32,002 nt of DNA from CAZTTG01 sp964615935 (GTDB lineage Bacteria; Planctomycetota; UBA1135; GCA-002686595): assembly GCA_964615935.1 (NCBI GenBank), contig CAZTTG010000072.1:1-32002 (forward strand), written 5' to 3'. A model generated the notes under the pieces. That model saw only the letters and a program-made list of their open reading frames with translations. It made no database searches and had not been told where the DNA came from. Positions 1 to 8,731 of this stretch are shown here, piece by piece. Position 1 is the first letter of the stretch. Every line of letters starts with the position of its first letter. The position numbers and the translations under genes were made by a program.

Positions 1-3000
1 CCCTGCGAGTTCATCTTGGCCGTGCAGTAGATCACCGCCACGCCGCCCACGCTCAGCACGCCCGGACCGGTCTCCAACGAGCTGCAGCCGCCGGTCACGA
101 AGACCGTGTAGGCCCCGGCGTCGGCCGGCGTCACCGAGACGATGGTGTAGGAGCTGGCCGTCGCTCCGGTGATGTCGGCGCCGTCCTTGCGCCACTGCCA
201 GGTGTGGGGCGGCGTGCCGCCCGCGGTGGTGCTGAAGCTCGCGCTGTCGCCCTCGCACACGGACTCGTCGCCGGGATCGCTGGCGGTGACCGGATCGTCC
301 ACCGTCAGCACGCCCGGCCCGGCCTCGACCGAGCCGCAGGCCCCGCCCACGACGACCGTGTAGGCGCCCGCATCCGCGGGAGTGGCCGAGGCGATGGCGT
401 AGGAGCTGGCCGTGGCGCCGCCGATGTCGGCGCCGTCCTTCTTCCACTGGTAGGTGAAGGGCGGCGTACCTCCCGCGGTCGTGCTGAAGGCGACGCTGTC
501 GCCGGGGCAGGCAGTCCGGTCAGCGGGATCGGTGGCGGTCGTGGCCGCGTTCACCGTCAGGATGCCGGGCCCGGTCTCGACCGAGCCGCAGGCGCCGCCC
601 ACGAGGACCGTGTAGGCGCCGGCGTCGGCCGGCGTCGTCGAGGCTATGGTGTAGGAGCTGGCGGTGGCGCCGCCGATGTCGGCGCCGTCCTTGCGCCACT
701 GGTAGGTGAAGGGCGGGGTGCCGCCCGCGGTGGTGCTGAAGCTCGCCGAGCTTCCCTGGCACACCGTCTCGTCGGCCGGATCCGTGGCGGTCACGGTGTC
801 GTTCACCGTCAGGGCGCCGGGCAGGGACTCGGCCGAGCCGCAGGCGTTGGTCACGACCACCGTGTAGTCGCCGGCGTCGGCGGGCGTCACCGAGGCGATG
901 GTGTAGGAGCTCGAGGTCGCGCCGCCGATCGCGGCGCCGTCCTTCTTCCACTGGTAGGTGAAGGGCGGCGTGCCGCCGGCGGTGGTGCCGAAGGTCGCGC
1001 TCTCGCCCGGGCAACGGACGAGGTCGTCGGGCTTGGAGGCGGTGGCCGCCGTGCAGCCCCCCTGCATGCTGAAGACCTCCACGTCATCGATGTTCCAGCC
1101 GCCGAAGACGACCGTGCTGTCGGTCTCGAGGCCGAACTCGATCTGCACCGAGGAGTTGCCGTCGGCGATGGCCGAGATGTCGATCTCCACCTCCACCCAG
1201 GAGGTATCGAGGAGATCCGTGGTGAAGGGGTTGACCCACACCTCGGTGCCGTTCACCCGCACGCGGGCCTGGTCGTACTGGCCCTGCTCGACGGTCAACC
1301 AGCGCTGGAAGGTGAGGATGGTGCCCACCGCGTCGCTGAGGTCCAGGACCGGCGAGCGCAGGTAGTTGTCGATGCCGCTCTGGTAGGCGCCGTTCCAGCC
1401 CGAGGGGCCCAGGTCGTTGCCCCAGATGTTGGTGCCCGAGTAGGCGCTGCCGGGGTCGCCGGACAGTCCGGCCGCGCCCGCAAGACCCACGTCGGCGCTG
1501 CGCTGCCAGTCGTCCTGGGTCCCGTTGTAGGTCCCGTGGGTCCAGCCGTTGACCCCGCTCTCGAAGTCGTCGCTGAAGAAGACCGTGCGGATCCCGACGA
1601 AGAAGTTGAGCGTGGTGCCGGGCGCTCCCGTGGGGTAGTAGCCGGTGTTGCCGTTGTTGTCGTCCGCGGTCAGGTAGTACTCGACCTCGGCCGGAGCGGT
1701 CTGGCCGGGGATGTCGGCGGAGTAGGTGTCGCCGCTGACCGGGCTCATGGCCACCGGGACGAAGGCGCCCCCGTTGACCCGGTACATCAGGGTCGGCGCC
1801 ACCAGCGGCGGGTACATCTGCGCCACGATGTCGCCGTCCACGGTGTAGGGGCCGATCTCGTCGGGCGTGTCCGCGAGATGGGTGACGTTGCTGAAGCTCA
1901 TGAACGGCAGCGGGTACCCCGGGAAGCCCTGGTCGGTGAAGCCGCCGTCGATGTCGGCGTAGTTGGGCGTGCCGTTGTCGATGTTGCCGTCGTCGTCATC
2001 CAGGGTCAGCCACTGGATCTCGATGATGCTCTTGATCTGGGTCTGGTTGTAGGCGTTCATCCAGCCGTTGTGGAGCACGTCCGCGGTGGCCGATCCGGCG
2101 CTGGCACCCAGGGTGGTCTTCAGCCGCGCGCGCACCTTCCACAGGGCGCCCATCAGGGGTTCGCCGTCGGCGTGGACCTGGCCGTAGCAGGCGGGGTTGG
2201 AGTCGCCGCAGAAGGGGCGGGTGTTCAGGCCCGTCCGGATGTGGCAGCCGGTGCCGCAGAAGTCCTCGCCCACGATGGGCTGGTCGGTGATGTACATCGC
2301 GTACACGTCCGCGTTGCCCTCGCCGAAGCCGTCGGAGCCGTTGCCGCTGCCGTAGAGGTCGTTGGCCCAGTGGCCCATCTCGTGCACCACCACCGTCGAG
2401 TAGGAGGTGTTCACGCAGCCGCCGCCGGATTGGTAGAAGTTGACCGAGATCCCGTTGTAGTAGGCGTTGCAGGTCGAGCTCAGGTTGGCGTTGGAGACCG
2501 CCCGGAAGTCCATGGTCGAGTCGGAGGGGTTGATCGACCGGGTCCAGTCGCGCAGGTTGTTGATCCACAGGAAGGCGTTGGCCTCGGCGGTGACCAGAGC
2601 CTGGCTGGAGGGGTTCATCTGGACCAGGTTGCCGGAGCTCGAGCTCAGCGTGGTGGACAGCGAATAGTCGCTGCCGGCGTTGTTGTTGGAGTTGCACCAG
2701 TCGCCGTAGTACTCCACCGTCACGTTCACCGGCGGGCTGGCCCCGCTGATGGTGAAGTCGCCCGACGCGTCGGTGATGGCGTTGCCCTGGGAGCTGGTCA
2801 CCCGCAGGTGCGGCATGCCCTGGTTGGTCTCGGGGTTGCTGGCGGTGTCCGGCAGGACTCCGGGCGTGGCCCGGGACTGCACTGTGCCGGAGACGCTCTG
2901 GTGGTGGAACGCGGGCCGCCGCCCGACCACGCGTCCGACGTGGGCGTCGAGGAGGTAGCGCCAGCCCACCGGCTCGCTGTCGGGCTGGTCGAAGTGCACC

Positions 3001-3674
3001 TCGACCTGCCACACCAGCCGCGGCCGGTGCCGCTTGCCCTCGCCCGCCTGCTCGATCATCAGGCGGGGCGCCTCCCAGCGCAGGGGCGGCAGGCCGGTCT
3101 CGAGCTGGAAGGTCTCCAGGCCGACGCTCAGGGCGGCGGCCGCGTCCAGCGAGGGCCGGACGTCGAAGCCCGCCAGATCGGGCAGGCCGGTGCTGTCGAT
3201 CGACAGGATCCCGCCCTGCATGTCCATGAGGACGTTGACCCAGCCGTCCATCACCGGCACGCCCTCGACCTGCTGGCGGAAGCGAGCGGTCATCTTGTCG
3301 GTGCTGCCGGCGATGCCCAGGGGCAGGAGCATCAGGTGGTCCAGGGCCAGGCTCGCGGGGTCCACGCCGTGGATGGATCGGGTCTGCGCCAGGGCCCGGA
3401 GGGCGAGCCGGGCGAAGTCCAGGTCGCTCTCGGGGTGGAGGATGGGCAGGGTGGATCCGCCGTGGAGGAGGCGGCCGAAGCCCGTCTCCTTCCGCATCAG
3501 GAGGCGCCAGGAGTCTCCGTGGAGGCTCCGCCACTCCTCGAGCCCGTTCTGCACCTCCTGGTGCTCGGACTCGGGCTTCTCGGACTCGGTGAAGTCGACC
3601 CGGGGCTCCTGGGCCTGGGGGGAGGCGAAGGCCACGAGGAGGGCGCACAGACCGGGGATCCATCTCGCTTGCAT
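1..3674 (-). CDS. Secreted HExxH metallopeptidase with four Ig-like repeats (3' end outside window)
   Basis: The frame stays open from ATG 3674 to the window edge (1224 full codons), so the C-terminus is missing. Residues 1-21 look like a Sec signal peptide ending near SPQAQ, and an AGGA ribosome site lies 8 nt before the ATG. Residues about 60-150 resemble a fungalysin/thermolysin (FTP) propeptide. The zinc site is HEMGH at 431-435 with a likely third ligand Glu452 in GEGNADV, a gluzincin pattern nearest to M36/M4. A jelly-roll, MAM-like segment follows (about 720-870, starting FSDDFESGVNGW and ending NIDDVEVF). Four Ig-like modules then occupy about 880-1214, each with a GTPPFTYQW-type core and a DAGxYTV strand. 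The last residues, YCTAKMNSQ, match the start of a C-terminal tail I recall from Poly30-type planctomycete secreted proteins. Predicted role: exported or cell-surface protease. The precise peptidase family is uncertain. Confidence 0.85.
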   Translation of the reverse strand, partial: MQARWIPGLCALLVAFASPQAQEPRVDFTESEKPESEHQEVQNGLEEWRSLHGDSWRLLMRKETGFGRLLHGGSTLPILHPESDLDFARLALRALAQTRSIHGVDPASLALDHLMLLPLGIAGSTDKMTARFRQQVEGVPVMDGWVNVLMDMQGGILSIDSTGLPDLAGFDVRPSLDAAAALSVGLETFQLETGLPPLRWEAPRLMIEQAGEGKRHRPRLVWQVEVHFDQPDSEPVGWRYLLDAHVGRVVGRRPAFHHQSVSGTVQSRATPGVLPDTASNPETNQGMPHLRVTSSQGNAITDASGDFTISGASPPVNVTVEYYGDWCNSNNNAGSDYSLSTTLSSSSGNLVQMNPSSQALVTAEANAFLWINNLRDWTRSINPSDSTMDFRAVSNANLSSTCNAYYNGISVNFYQSGGGCVNTSYSTVVVHEMGHWANDLYGSGNGSDGFGEGNADVYAMYITDQPIVGEDFCGTGCHIRTGLNTRPFCGDSNPACYGQVHADGEPLMGALWKVRARLKTTLGASAGSATADVLHNGWMNAYNQTQIKSIIEIQWLTLDDDDGNIDNGTPNYADIDGGFTDQGFPGYPLPFMSFSNVTHLADTPDEIGPYTVDGDIVAQMYPPLVAPTLMYRVNGGAFVPVAMSPVSGDTYSADIPGQTAPAEVEYYLTADDNNGNTGYYPTGAPGTTLNFFVGIRTVFFSDDFESGVNGWTHGTYNGTQDDWQRSADVGLAGAAGLSGDPGSAYSGTNIWGNDLGPSGWNGAYQSGIDNYLRSPVLDLSDAVGTILTFQRWLTVEQGQYDQARVRVNGTEVWVNPFTTDLLDTSWVEVEIDISAIADGNSSVQIEFGLETDSTVVFGGWNIDDVEVFSMQGGCTAATASKPDDLVRCPGESATFGTTAGGTPPFTYQWKKDGAAIGGATSSSYTIASVTPADAGDYTVVVTNACGSAESLPGALTVNDTVTATDPADETVCQGSSASFSTTAGGTPPFTYQWRKDGADIGGATASSYTIASTTPADAGAYTVLVGGACGSVETGPGILTVNAATTATDPADRTACPGDSVAFSTTAGGTPPFTYQWKKDGADIGGATASSYAIASATPADAGAYTVVVGGACGSVEAGPGVLTVDDPVTASDPGDESVCEGDSASFSTTAGGTPPHTWQWRKDGADITGATASSYTIVSVTPADAGAYTVFVTGGCSSLETGPGVLSVGGVAVIYCTAKMNSQ
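45..1052 (-). repeat. Four tandem 252-bp repeats encoding Ig-like domains
   Basis: The same landmark (the complement of GTGTAGGAGCT or a one-base variant) begins at 145, 397, 649 and 901, giving an exact 252-bp (84-codon) period four times. Each unit encodes one Ig-like domain with the core TTAGGTPPFTYQWKKDGA and the strand YTIASVTPADAGAYTV. The fixed length and close similarity suggest recent duplication or gene conversion. Such repeats are also prone to collapse in assembly. Confidence 0.9.
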
Positions 3675-3947
3675 GGTGGGAATCCTGGGTGGGGGTGCGA
3701 GGAGAGCGGGGCCCTCGACGGGCCGAGCGGCCGCTCCGGTGCGGCGCCGGCCGGGTGTGAGGCACCTCGCTCGTGGCTCTCGAATGGGGGGAGAGCCGGG
3801 GGGGGCTGGGAGAGTGGGGACGCACATGGAGCTTAGCGCGGGGAACGGCTCCGCGGGCGGATCCCGGCCCCTCAGGGGCCGCCGGTCCGCCCCACCACCC
3901 CCGCGGAGGCCCCCAGGCCCCCCGGCCCACCCGTCGACGCGCCCGGC
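3675..3947. other. Intergenic region before the secreted peptidase
   Basis: This stretch separates the M1 aminopeptidase stop from the start of the secreted peptidase; both genes are on the minus strand. It contains a perfect hairpin GGCCCC-TCA-GGGGCC at 3866-3880, about 67 nt after the aminopeptidase stop and without a T-tract. A possible minus-strand -10 box, TAAGCT, lies at 3835-3830. No convincing small gene is visible. Confidence 0.4.
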
Positions 3948-6467
3948 CTACCCCGGGCGACCCTCGACCGACTGCAGCCGGCGGTCGAGCTGGCGGCAGC
4001 GCTCCTCGAGCTTCTCGAGCTGCCCCCGCAGGGCCACGAGCTCCTCACCGGGCCGGCCGGCGCGCTGTTTTTCCAGGAGGCGCTCGAGCTTGGGGCGGTC
4101 CTGGTGGGGCTGGACGCGCACCAGCGCGCGGATCGCCTCCGAGCCCTCCGGCCCCAGGGCGGCGAGGCCCTCGGCCGCCTGCATGCGGACCCGGGTTCGC
4201 GGATCCCGGGTGAGGTCGATCAGGGCCTCGCGCGCCAGCTCCCGCCGCCAGCCCTCCTGGGCGCGCGCGCTCTCCGCCAGGGCCTCCACCGCCGTCGGGC
4301 GGGTGGCCTCGCCGTCCGCGCCGCAGCGCACGAGCCCGCGCAGGACCTCGAAGGCCCGCACCGAGCGCAGCTTGCCGAGCCCCCGCAGGGCGCCCGCGCG
4401 GATCAGACCGTGGGGGCTCGCCTCCTCGAGGCCGGCGAGGATGCGCTCGAAGTCGCGCTCGTCGCGCTGGGCTCCGAGGGACTCGTAGGCCGCCGCGCGG
4501 GCCATGGGGGTGCCGTCGCGGTCCAGGACGTCGATCAGCGCCGCGCGCAGGCGCTCGTCGCGCAGCGCGCCCGCGGCCCCGGCCAGCTCGATCCGCACGC
4601 GGGGATCCTCCTCGGTCAGGAGGAGGCCGGCCAGGGGAGCCGGCGTCTCGGCCCCGGGGTCCTCGCCCAGGAGCTCGGCCACCGCCCGGCGCACGCCCCA
4701 GAAGGGCTCGGCCAGCATGGCCTCGCCCACGGCCTCCAGCGCGCGGCGCCGGCCGCCGCGGATCAGCTCCCGCGCGGCCTGGATGCGCCCGGCCACGGTG
4801 GAGGCCTCGCGCAGGGCCACCAGCAGCCGCTCCTCGCCGACCTCGAGCTTGAGGGAGCAGAGGACGTCCTGCTCGGGATCGACCGTCACCATGAGCACCT
4901 CGCCCTCCACGGGGACGGTGGCCTCGTGCCGCTCGCGCTCCATCTCGATCCGGACGCGGTGGTCCCCCGCGGCGTCCCGCCAGCAGACGTCCAGGGGGAA
5001 GCGGAACAGCCCGATTCCCTTCTCGTCGTCGGCCTGGGTCTGCTCCACGGTGAAGACGCCCTCGTCGCGCTCGGCGGCGTGGCGGAAGCCGACCTTCAGC
5101 GCGGGGTGCCCCGGGGCGTACACCCACTGGTCGAAGAAGGGCAGCAGGTTGAGGCCCGAGTGCGCCTCCAGGACCCGGCGGAAGTCCTCGGTCTCGACCA
5201 CCCGGCCGCGGTAGGCGTCCAGGTAGTCGTGCACCGCGCTCCAGAAGGCCTCCTCGCCGATCTTGCGGCGCAGCATGTGGATCCGCCAGGCCCCCCCGGG
5301 ATAGGTGTGCTTGTCGAACAGCGACCAGGAGGAGTCGTAGGTGCGCGTGACGAGAGGCCGCGCGTACTTGTCCTTGACCTCGCCGAAGTAGGCCTTGGCG
5401 TTGCTGTACAGGTCGAAGTCCCGCATCTCGGGCCCTTCGGTCTCCTCCCACCAGACGGTCTCCATGTAGACCGCCCAGGACTCCTTCAGCCAGGCGTGCT
5501 CGAAGTGGCGGATGACCAGCGAATCGCCGAAGTAGCCGTGGGACATCTCGTGCAGGTTGATGGCGTCCACGTACCACTGCCGTTCCCGCGCCAGCTCCTC
5601 GTCCAGCAGGTAGATCTCGTCCCAGCTCACCAGGGTGAGGTTCTCCATCGCGCCGCCGATCTCGGGCACGGCGATCTGGTAGTACTTGGCGAAGGGGTAG
5701 GGGTTGCCCAGGCGCTTCTCCAGCCAGCGCATCATCTCCGCCGTGCGCGAGAAGCTGCGGGCCAGCCACGCGGGGTCGGTGCCCTCCACCGCGAACCAGG
5801 CCAGCTCGCGCCCGTCCACCTCGCCGGCGTCGTGGCGCACCAGGCGGCCCGCCGCGACGCAGAGCAGGTAGCTGGGGCAGGGGTGTTCCAGCCTCCAGTG
5901 GGCGGTCCGGGTGCCGTCGCCGTTGTCGGTCTCGCCCTGGAGCAGGCCGCCGGCCACCGCGGTCAGGGAGGCGTCGACCGTCAGGTGGAGGTCCCAGGTG
6001 GTGCGCACCGCCGGGAAGTCCACGCAGGGCAGCCAGTAGCGGGCGCGCTCGGTCTCGTGATCGGTGCACAGGAAGAGGGGCCGCTGGGGATAGGCCGGCC
6101 CGGGGTGGGAGAAGAGCACCCCGCTGATCGGCCGCACGGCCCGGTAGCTCACCCGGACGCGGCGCTCCTCGCCGATCTCGAAGCCCCGCTCCCAGTCGAT
6201 CTCGACGCGCTCGCCGTCGTAGCGCCAGGAGAGCGCCTCGTCCTCCAGCCCCTCGACCGCGAGCTCGGAGAGCCCCACCGCCTCGAGCCGCAGGCTCCGC
6301 GCGCCGGCTCGACGCCCGAGGAGAGTGTGGGTCGCGGAGCCGGAGACGGTCTCGGCCTCGATGTCGAAGGCCAGCCGCGCCTCCACGTGGGTGGGCTCGA
6401 GCGCGAGATCCGGGGCGTAGCTCGGCCGGGCGCCGGGCAGGGTGAAGGCGTTCTGCTGGGGGGTCAT
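3948..6467 (-). CDS. M1-family zinc aminopeptidase with HEAT-like C-terminus
   Basis: The 839-residue protein removes N-terminal amino acids from peptides, as M1 (gluzincin) enzymes do. Visible motifs are the exopeptidase signature GGAMEN at 271-276, the zinc site HEMSH at 306-310, the third ligand Glu329 after exactly 18 residues, and a probable catalytic Tyr389 in HTYPGGAW. The N-terminal region (about 15-205) fits the M1 beta-sandwich domain. Residues about 570-800 are alpha-helical with HEAT-like repeats, which fits the alpha-solenoid fourth domain of M1 enzymes, and about 805-836 is a short charged coiled coil. No signal peptide is evident, so it is probably cytosolic. It follows the ECF sigma gene by 75 nt on the same strand and may share its transcript. 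The ATG start has only a weak ribosome site. Family assignment is firm; substrate preference is not visible. Confidence 0.93.
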   Translation of the reverse strand: MTPQQNAFTLPGARPSYAPDLALEPTHVEARLAFDIEAETVSGSATHTLLGRRAGARSLRLEAVGLSELAVEGLEDEALSWRYDGERVEIDWERGFEIGEERRVRVSYRAVRPISGVLFSHPGPAYPQRPLFLCTDHETERARYWLPCVDFPAVRTTWDLHLTVDASLTAVAGGLLQGETDNGDGTRTAHWRLEHPCPSYLLCVAAGRLVRHDAGEVDGRELAWFAVEGTDPAWLARSFSRTAEMMRWLEKRLGNPYPFAKYYQIAVPEIGGAMENLTLVSWDEIYLLDEELARERQWYVDAINLHEMSHGYFGDSLVIRHFEHAWLKESWAVYMETVWWEETEGPEMRDFDLYSNAKAYFGEVKDKYARPLVTRTYDSSWSLFDKHTYPGGAWRIHMLRRKIGEEAFWSAVHDYLDAYRGRVVETEDFRRVLEAHSGLNLLPFFDQWVYAPGHPALKVGFRHAAERDEGVFTVEQTQADDEKGIGLFRFPLDVCWRDAAGDHRVRIEMERERHEATVPVEGEVLMVTVDPEQDVLCSLKLEVGEERLLVALREASTVAGRIQAARELIRGGRRRALEAVGEAMLAEPFWGVRRAVAELLGEDPGAETPAPLAGLLLTEEDPRVRIELAGAAGALRDERLRAALIDVLDRDGTPMARAAAYESLGAQRDERDFERILAGLEEASPHGLIRAGALRGLGKLRSVRAFEVLRGLVRCGADGEATRPTAVEALAESARAQEGWRRELAREALIDLTRDPRTRVRMQAAEGLAALGPEGSEAIRALVRVQPHQDRPKLERLLEKQRAGRPGEELVALRGQLEKLEERCRQLDRRLQSVEGRPG

Positions 6468-6531
6468 GAGGGTGCCATCCGATCGGGGTGGGGGGGCCGG
6501 GCCAGGGCCGCCCGCCGGGGAGGCCGCAGAT

Positions 6532-6547
6532 GATAGCCGGGGCTATC
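6532..6547. promoter_or_regulatory. Inverted repeat at the sigma-factor stop codon
   Basis: GATAGCC and GGCTATC are perfect 7-bp arms around a GG centre. The repeat covers the sigma factor's TAG stop (6543-6545) and lies 65 nt before the aminopeptidase start. It could be an operator, a weak terminator or a processing hairpin. A TATCAT box at 6535-6530 on the minus strand sits inside it. Confidence 0.35.
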
Positions 6548-7148
6548 GATCCTCGCCCAGCACCGTGGCCAGCCGCGCCAGGGCTCGGTGCAGCAGCACC
6601 CGCACGGCCCCCTCGCTGCGGTCCATGCGCTCGGCGATCTCGGCGTGCGGCAGGCCCACGACGCGCGCCAGGAGGATGACCTCCCGGTGGTCGTCAGCGA
6701 GCTCGGCGAAGGCTCCCTGCAGGCGCTCCAGCTCCTCGTGCGCGGCCGCCTCGCGGCTGGGCGTGAAGATCCCGCCGCAGCCGGTGAGCGCCAGGTCCAT
6801 CTCCCGGTCGGTGCCCGTTCCGCCGCGGGGCCAGGCGACCTCGCGCGCGGCCTCGCGCTTCTGCCGGTTCCAGTAGCGGGCGCGGTCGAGGATCTTGCGC
6901 TCCACCGCCAGGAAGAGCCAGTGGCGGAAGTGCTCCTCGTCGTCGACCGCCACCCGGTCGATGTCCTGCAGGATCTCGCGGCAGGCGGACTGCACGATGT
7001 CCAGGCTGGACTCCCGAGCCCGCAGCCGGGCCCCCGCCCTCAGGCGGACGAAGGCCATGGCCCCCGGCAGGTGGCGCTCCAGGAGGGCGTCGATGGCCAG
7101 CGGGCTCCCTCGGGAGGCCTCCCGCACCAGCTCGGGGTGATCGTCCAT
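6543..7148 (-). CDS. ECF-type RNA polymerase sigma factor
   Basis: The 201-residue protein has the two-domain layout of an ECF sigma factor. Region 2 (about 20-95) includes SSLDIVQSACREIL and FRHWLFLAVERKILDRARYW, the DNA-melting and -10-recognition helices. Region 4 (about 140-198) includes the helix-turn-helix LPHAEIAERMDRSEGAVRV. It would direct RNA polymerase to a specific promoter set. The frame stays open upstream, but ATG 7148 is chosen because it gives a normal ECF length and starts after the upstream gene's stop; there is no clear Shine-Dalgarno sequence. No anti-sigma factor is adjacent. It lies 50 nt after the nitroreductase fusion, so they are probably co-transcribed. The style resembles the planctomycete ECF groups with the SSLDIVQS motif, from recall. 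Confidence 0.9.
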   Translation of the reverse strand: MDDHPELVREASRGSPLAIDALLERHLPGAMAFVRLRAGARLRARESSLDIVQSACREILQDIDRVAVDDEEHFRHWLFLAVERKILDRARYWNRQKREAAREVAWPRGGTGTDREMDLALTGCGGIFTPSREAAAHEELERLQGAFAELADDHREVILLARVVGLPHAEIAERMDRSEGAVRVLLHRALARLATVLGEDR

Positions 7149-7198
7149 CGGAGGGGCTGCCCTGCCCGGCCGAGGATACCCCTTCGGGTCCGCGCCCG

Positions 7199-8731
7199 TC
7201 AGGAATCCGAGCCTTCGCGGGCGCGCTCCAGTCTCAGGAACTGGAAGCGGCCGCGGGCTTTTCCCAGCCCGGGAAGCCCCTCGGCCCAGGCCAGCATCCG
7301 GCCCAGCCAGCGCGCCAGGCGGCGGTTGCGGGGCGAGAAGTTGCGCGCCCGGAACTCGATCTCCTCGGGCCGGGGCACGGCCTGCAACCCCAGGCGATCC
7401 CGGACCACCAGGCCGGCCGCGCGGCAGGCCTCGAGCAGGCTCCGGGGGTCGAGGCTCTCGAAGGGCCCGATGTTGGGGTCGGGCGAGAGGACGTACTCCA
7501 CGCCCCCGGGCCCGCCTCGCCGGGCCCGCAGGCGCTCGGTCCAGTCGTGGAAGGAGCGCTTGTTGACGAAGCCGATCAGCACGCTGCCACCCGGCTCGAC
7601 CCACCGCGCCATGGCCTCCAGCAGGGCGGGCCGATCGGCGGCCGGCAGGTTCTCGAGCCGGAAGAGGCAGCTCACCATCCGGTGGGCGCCGGCGGGCGGC
7701 TCGGGCAGGCTGGCCCCGTCCTCCGGCGGCCACTGGTAGCGGCCCGCCCGGGGATGGGTGCGCCCGCTCGCGAACTCGCACACCTCCGCGGTGCGCTCGA
7801 CCACGTCGAAGCGGAAGCCGCCGCGCTCGCGGCTCAAGCGCTCGGTGAGGATGCCGGCGCAGGGCAGGACGTCGAGCCAGCGCGGAGGCTCGGCGGCGGG
7901 ATCCGCGAGCGCCTCGCGACCCTCCGGCACGAGGCGCTCGATGGCCTCCAGCAGGGCGTGCACCTCCCACGCACGCGGCTTGTTGTGGCGCAGGCCGCCC
8001 AGCACGCGAGCGCGCTGGTAGATGGCCAGCAGGTCGCGCGGCCAGCGGTCCGGATCGGCGGTGGACGGGATCGGGCGCCCCGCGTAGTGATCATAGTGGG
8101 TGACCTGGGAGAGCGGCCGGCGCCGGGGCGCCCGGACCGGGATCCGGGCCGGCCAGCCCAGGGCCAGCACCGCGAGCACCACCCGATCGCCGGGCAGCCC
8201 CACGGTCCGGCGCACCTCCTCGGCGTCGCCCATCTGGGTGATCCAGAAGGAGCCCAGCCCCAGGGCTCGCGCCGCCAGGCTCATGTTCTGGATCAGGGCC
8301 GCGGCGGATTGCACGTTGGCCCAGCCCTCGGTGGAGAAGTCGCGCCCGTAGGAGACGATGAGGTTGCAGGGGGCGTTGCTCATCTGGCTCGACAGCGCCG
8401 CCAGGCGCTCGTTGACCTGCGGATCGTCCACCGCCACCAGGTCCCACATCTGGTAGTTGCAGGAGCTGGGCGCCCAGATGCCGGCGTGCATCACCTGATC
8501 GATCAGCTCGCGCGGAACCGGATCCGCCAGGAAGCGGCGGATCGAGCGGCGCGTGTAGAGGACCTCCCAGAAGTCGATCGCCGGCGTGGGGCCCACGGGC
8601 ACGCCCTCGTCCACGGCGCCGGCCCCCCCCGCGCCCGGGGACGATCCCGACTCGCAGCCGGGGCCCTCCGGCGGGCTCTCGCGGCCCTGGCCCGGGCGAT
8701 CGGCGGCCTGCTTCGGATCCGGCGGCTCCAT
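7199..8731 (-). CDS. Nitroreductase-methyltransferase fusion protein
   Basis: The protein has 510 residues. Residues 1-50 are Gly/Pro-rich and disordered. Residues about 52-220 form a nitroreductase-type flavin domain: RRSIRRFL at 61-68, APSSCNYQMWDLV at 87-99, LGLGSFWIT at 157-165 and LAVLALGWPA at 186-195. Residues about 280-450 look like a class I SAM-dependent methyltransferase: a degenerate glycine loop WLDVLPCAGILTERL at 285-299 and a post-motif segment LLEAMARWVEPGGSVLIGF at 370-388. The usual GxGxG is altered to LPCAG, so SAM binding is not certain. An AAGGGA ribosome site precedes ATG 8731; a GTG about 40 codons downstream is an alternative. It is the first gene of the minus-strand series leading to the sigma factor. 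It could couple flavin-dependent reduction to methylation of a small molecule; the substrate is unknown. Confidence 0.85.
   Translation of the reverse strand: MEPPDPKQAADRPGQGRESPPEGPGCESGSSPGAGGAGAVDEGVPVGPTPAIDFWEVLYTRRSIRRFLADPVPRELIDQVMHAGIWAPSSCNYQMWDLVAVDDPQVNERLAALSSQMSNAPCNLIVSYGRDFSTEGWANVQSAAALIQNMSLAARALGLGSFWITQMGDAEEVRRTVGLPGDRVVLAVLALGWPARIPVRAPRRRPLSQVTHYDHYAGRPIPSTADPDRWPRDLLAIYQRARVLGGLRHNKPRAWEVHALLEAIERLVPEGREALADPAAEPPRWLDVLPCAGILTERLSRERGGFRFDVVERTAEVCEFASGRTHPRAGRYQWPPEDGASLPEPPAGAHRMVSCLFRLENLPAADRPALLEAMARWVEPGGSVLIGFVNKRSFHDWTERLRARRGGPGGVEYVLSPDPNIGPFESLDPRSLLEACRAAGLVVRDRLGLQAVPRPEEIEFRARNFSPRNRRLARWLGRMLAWAEGLPGLGKARGRFQFLRLERAREGSDS

Noticed and set aside
45..1052. 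CRISPR array or satellite
   Set aside because: The 252-bp units are coding, in frame, and encode Ig domains without spacers.
204..3836. Plus-strand open frame of 1210 codons opposite the secreted peptidase
   Set aside because: It is low-complexity (V/G/A/R/H) with no domain or signal, and lies opposite a minus-strand frame with clear signal peptide, HExxH site and Ig domains. Long antisense frames are expected at this GC content.
4104..6533. Plus-strand open frame opposite the M1 aminopeptidase
   Set aside because: Composition is biased and motif-free, while the opposite frame has GGAMEN and HEMSH sites.
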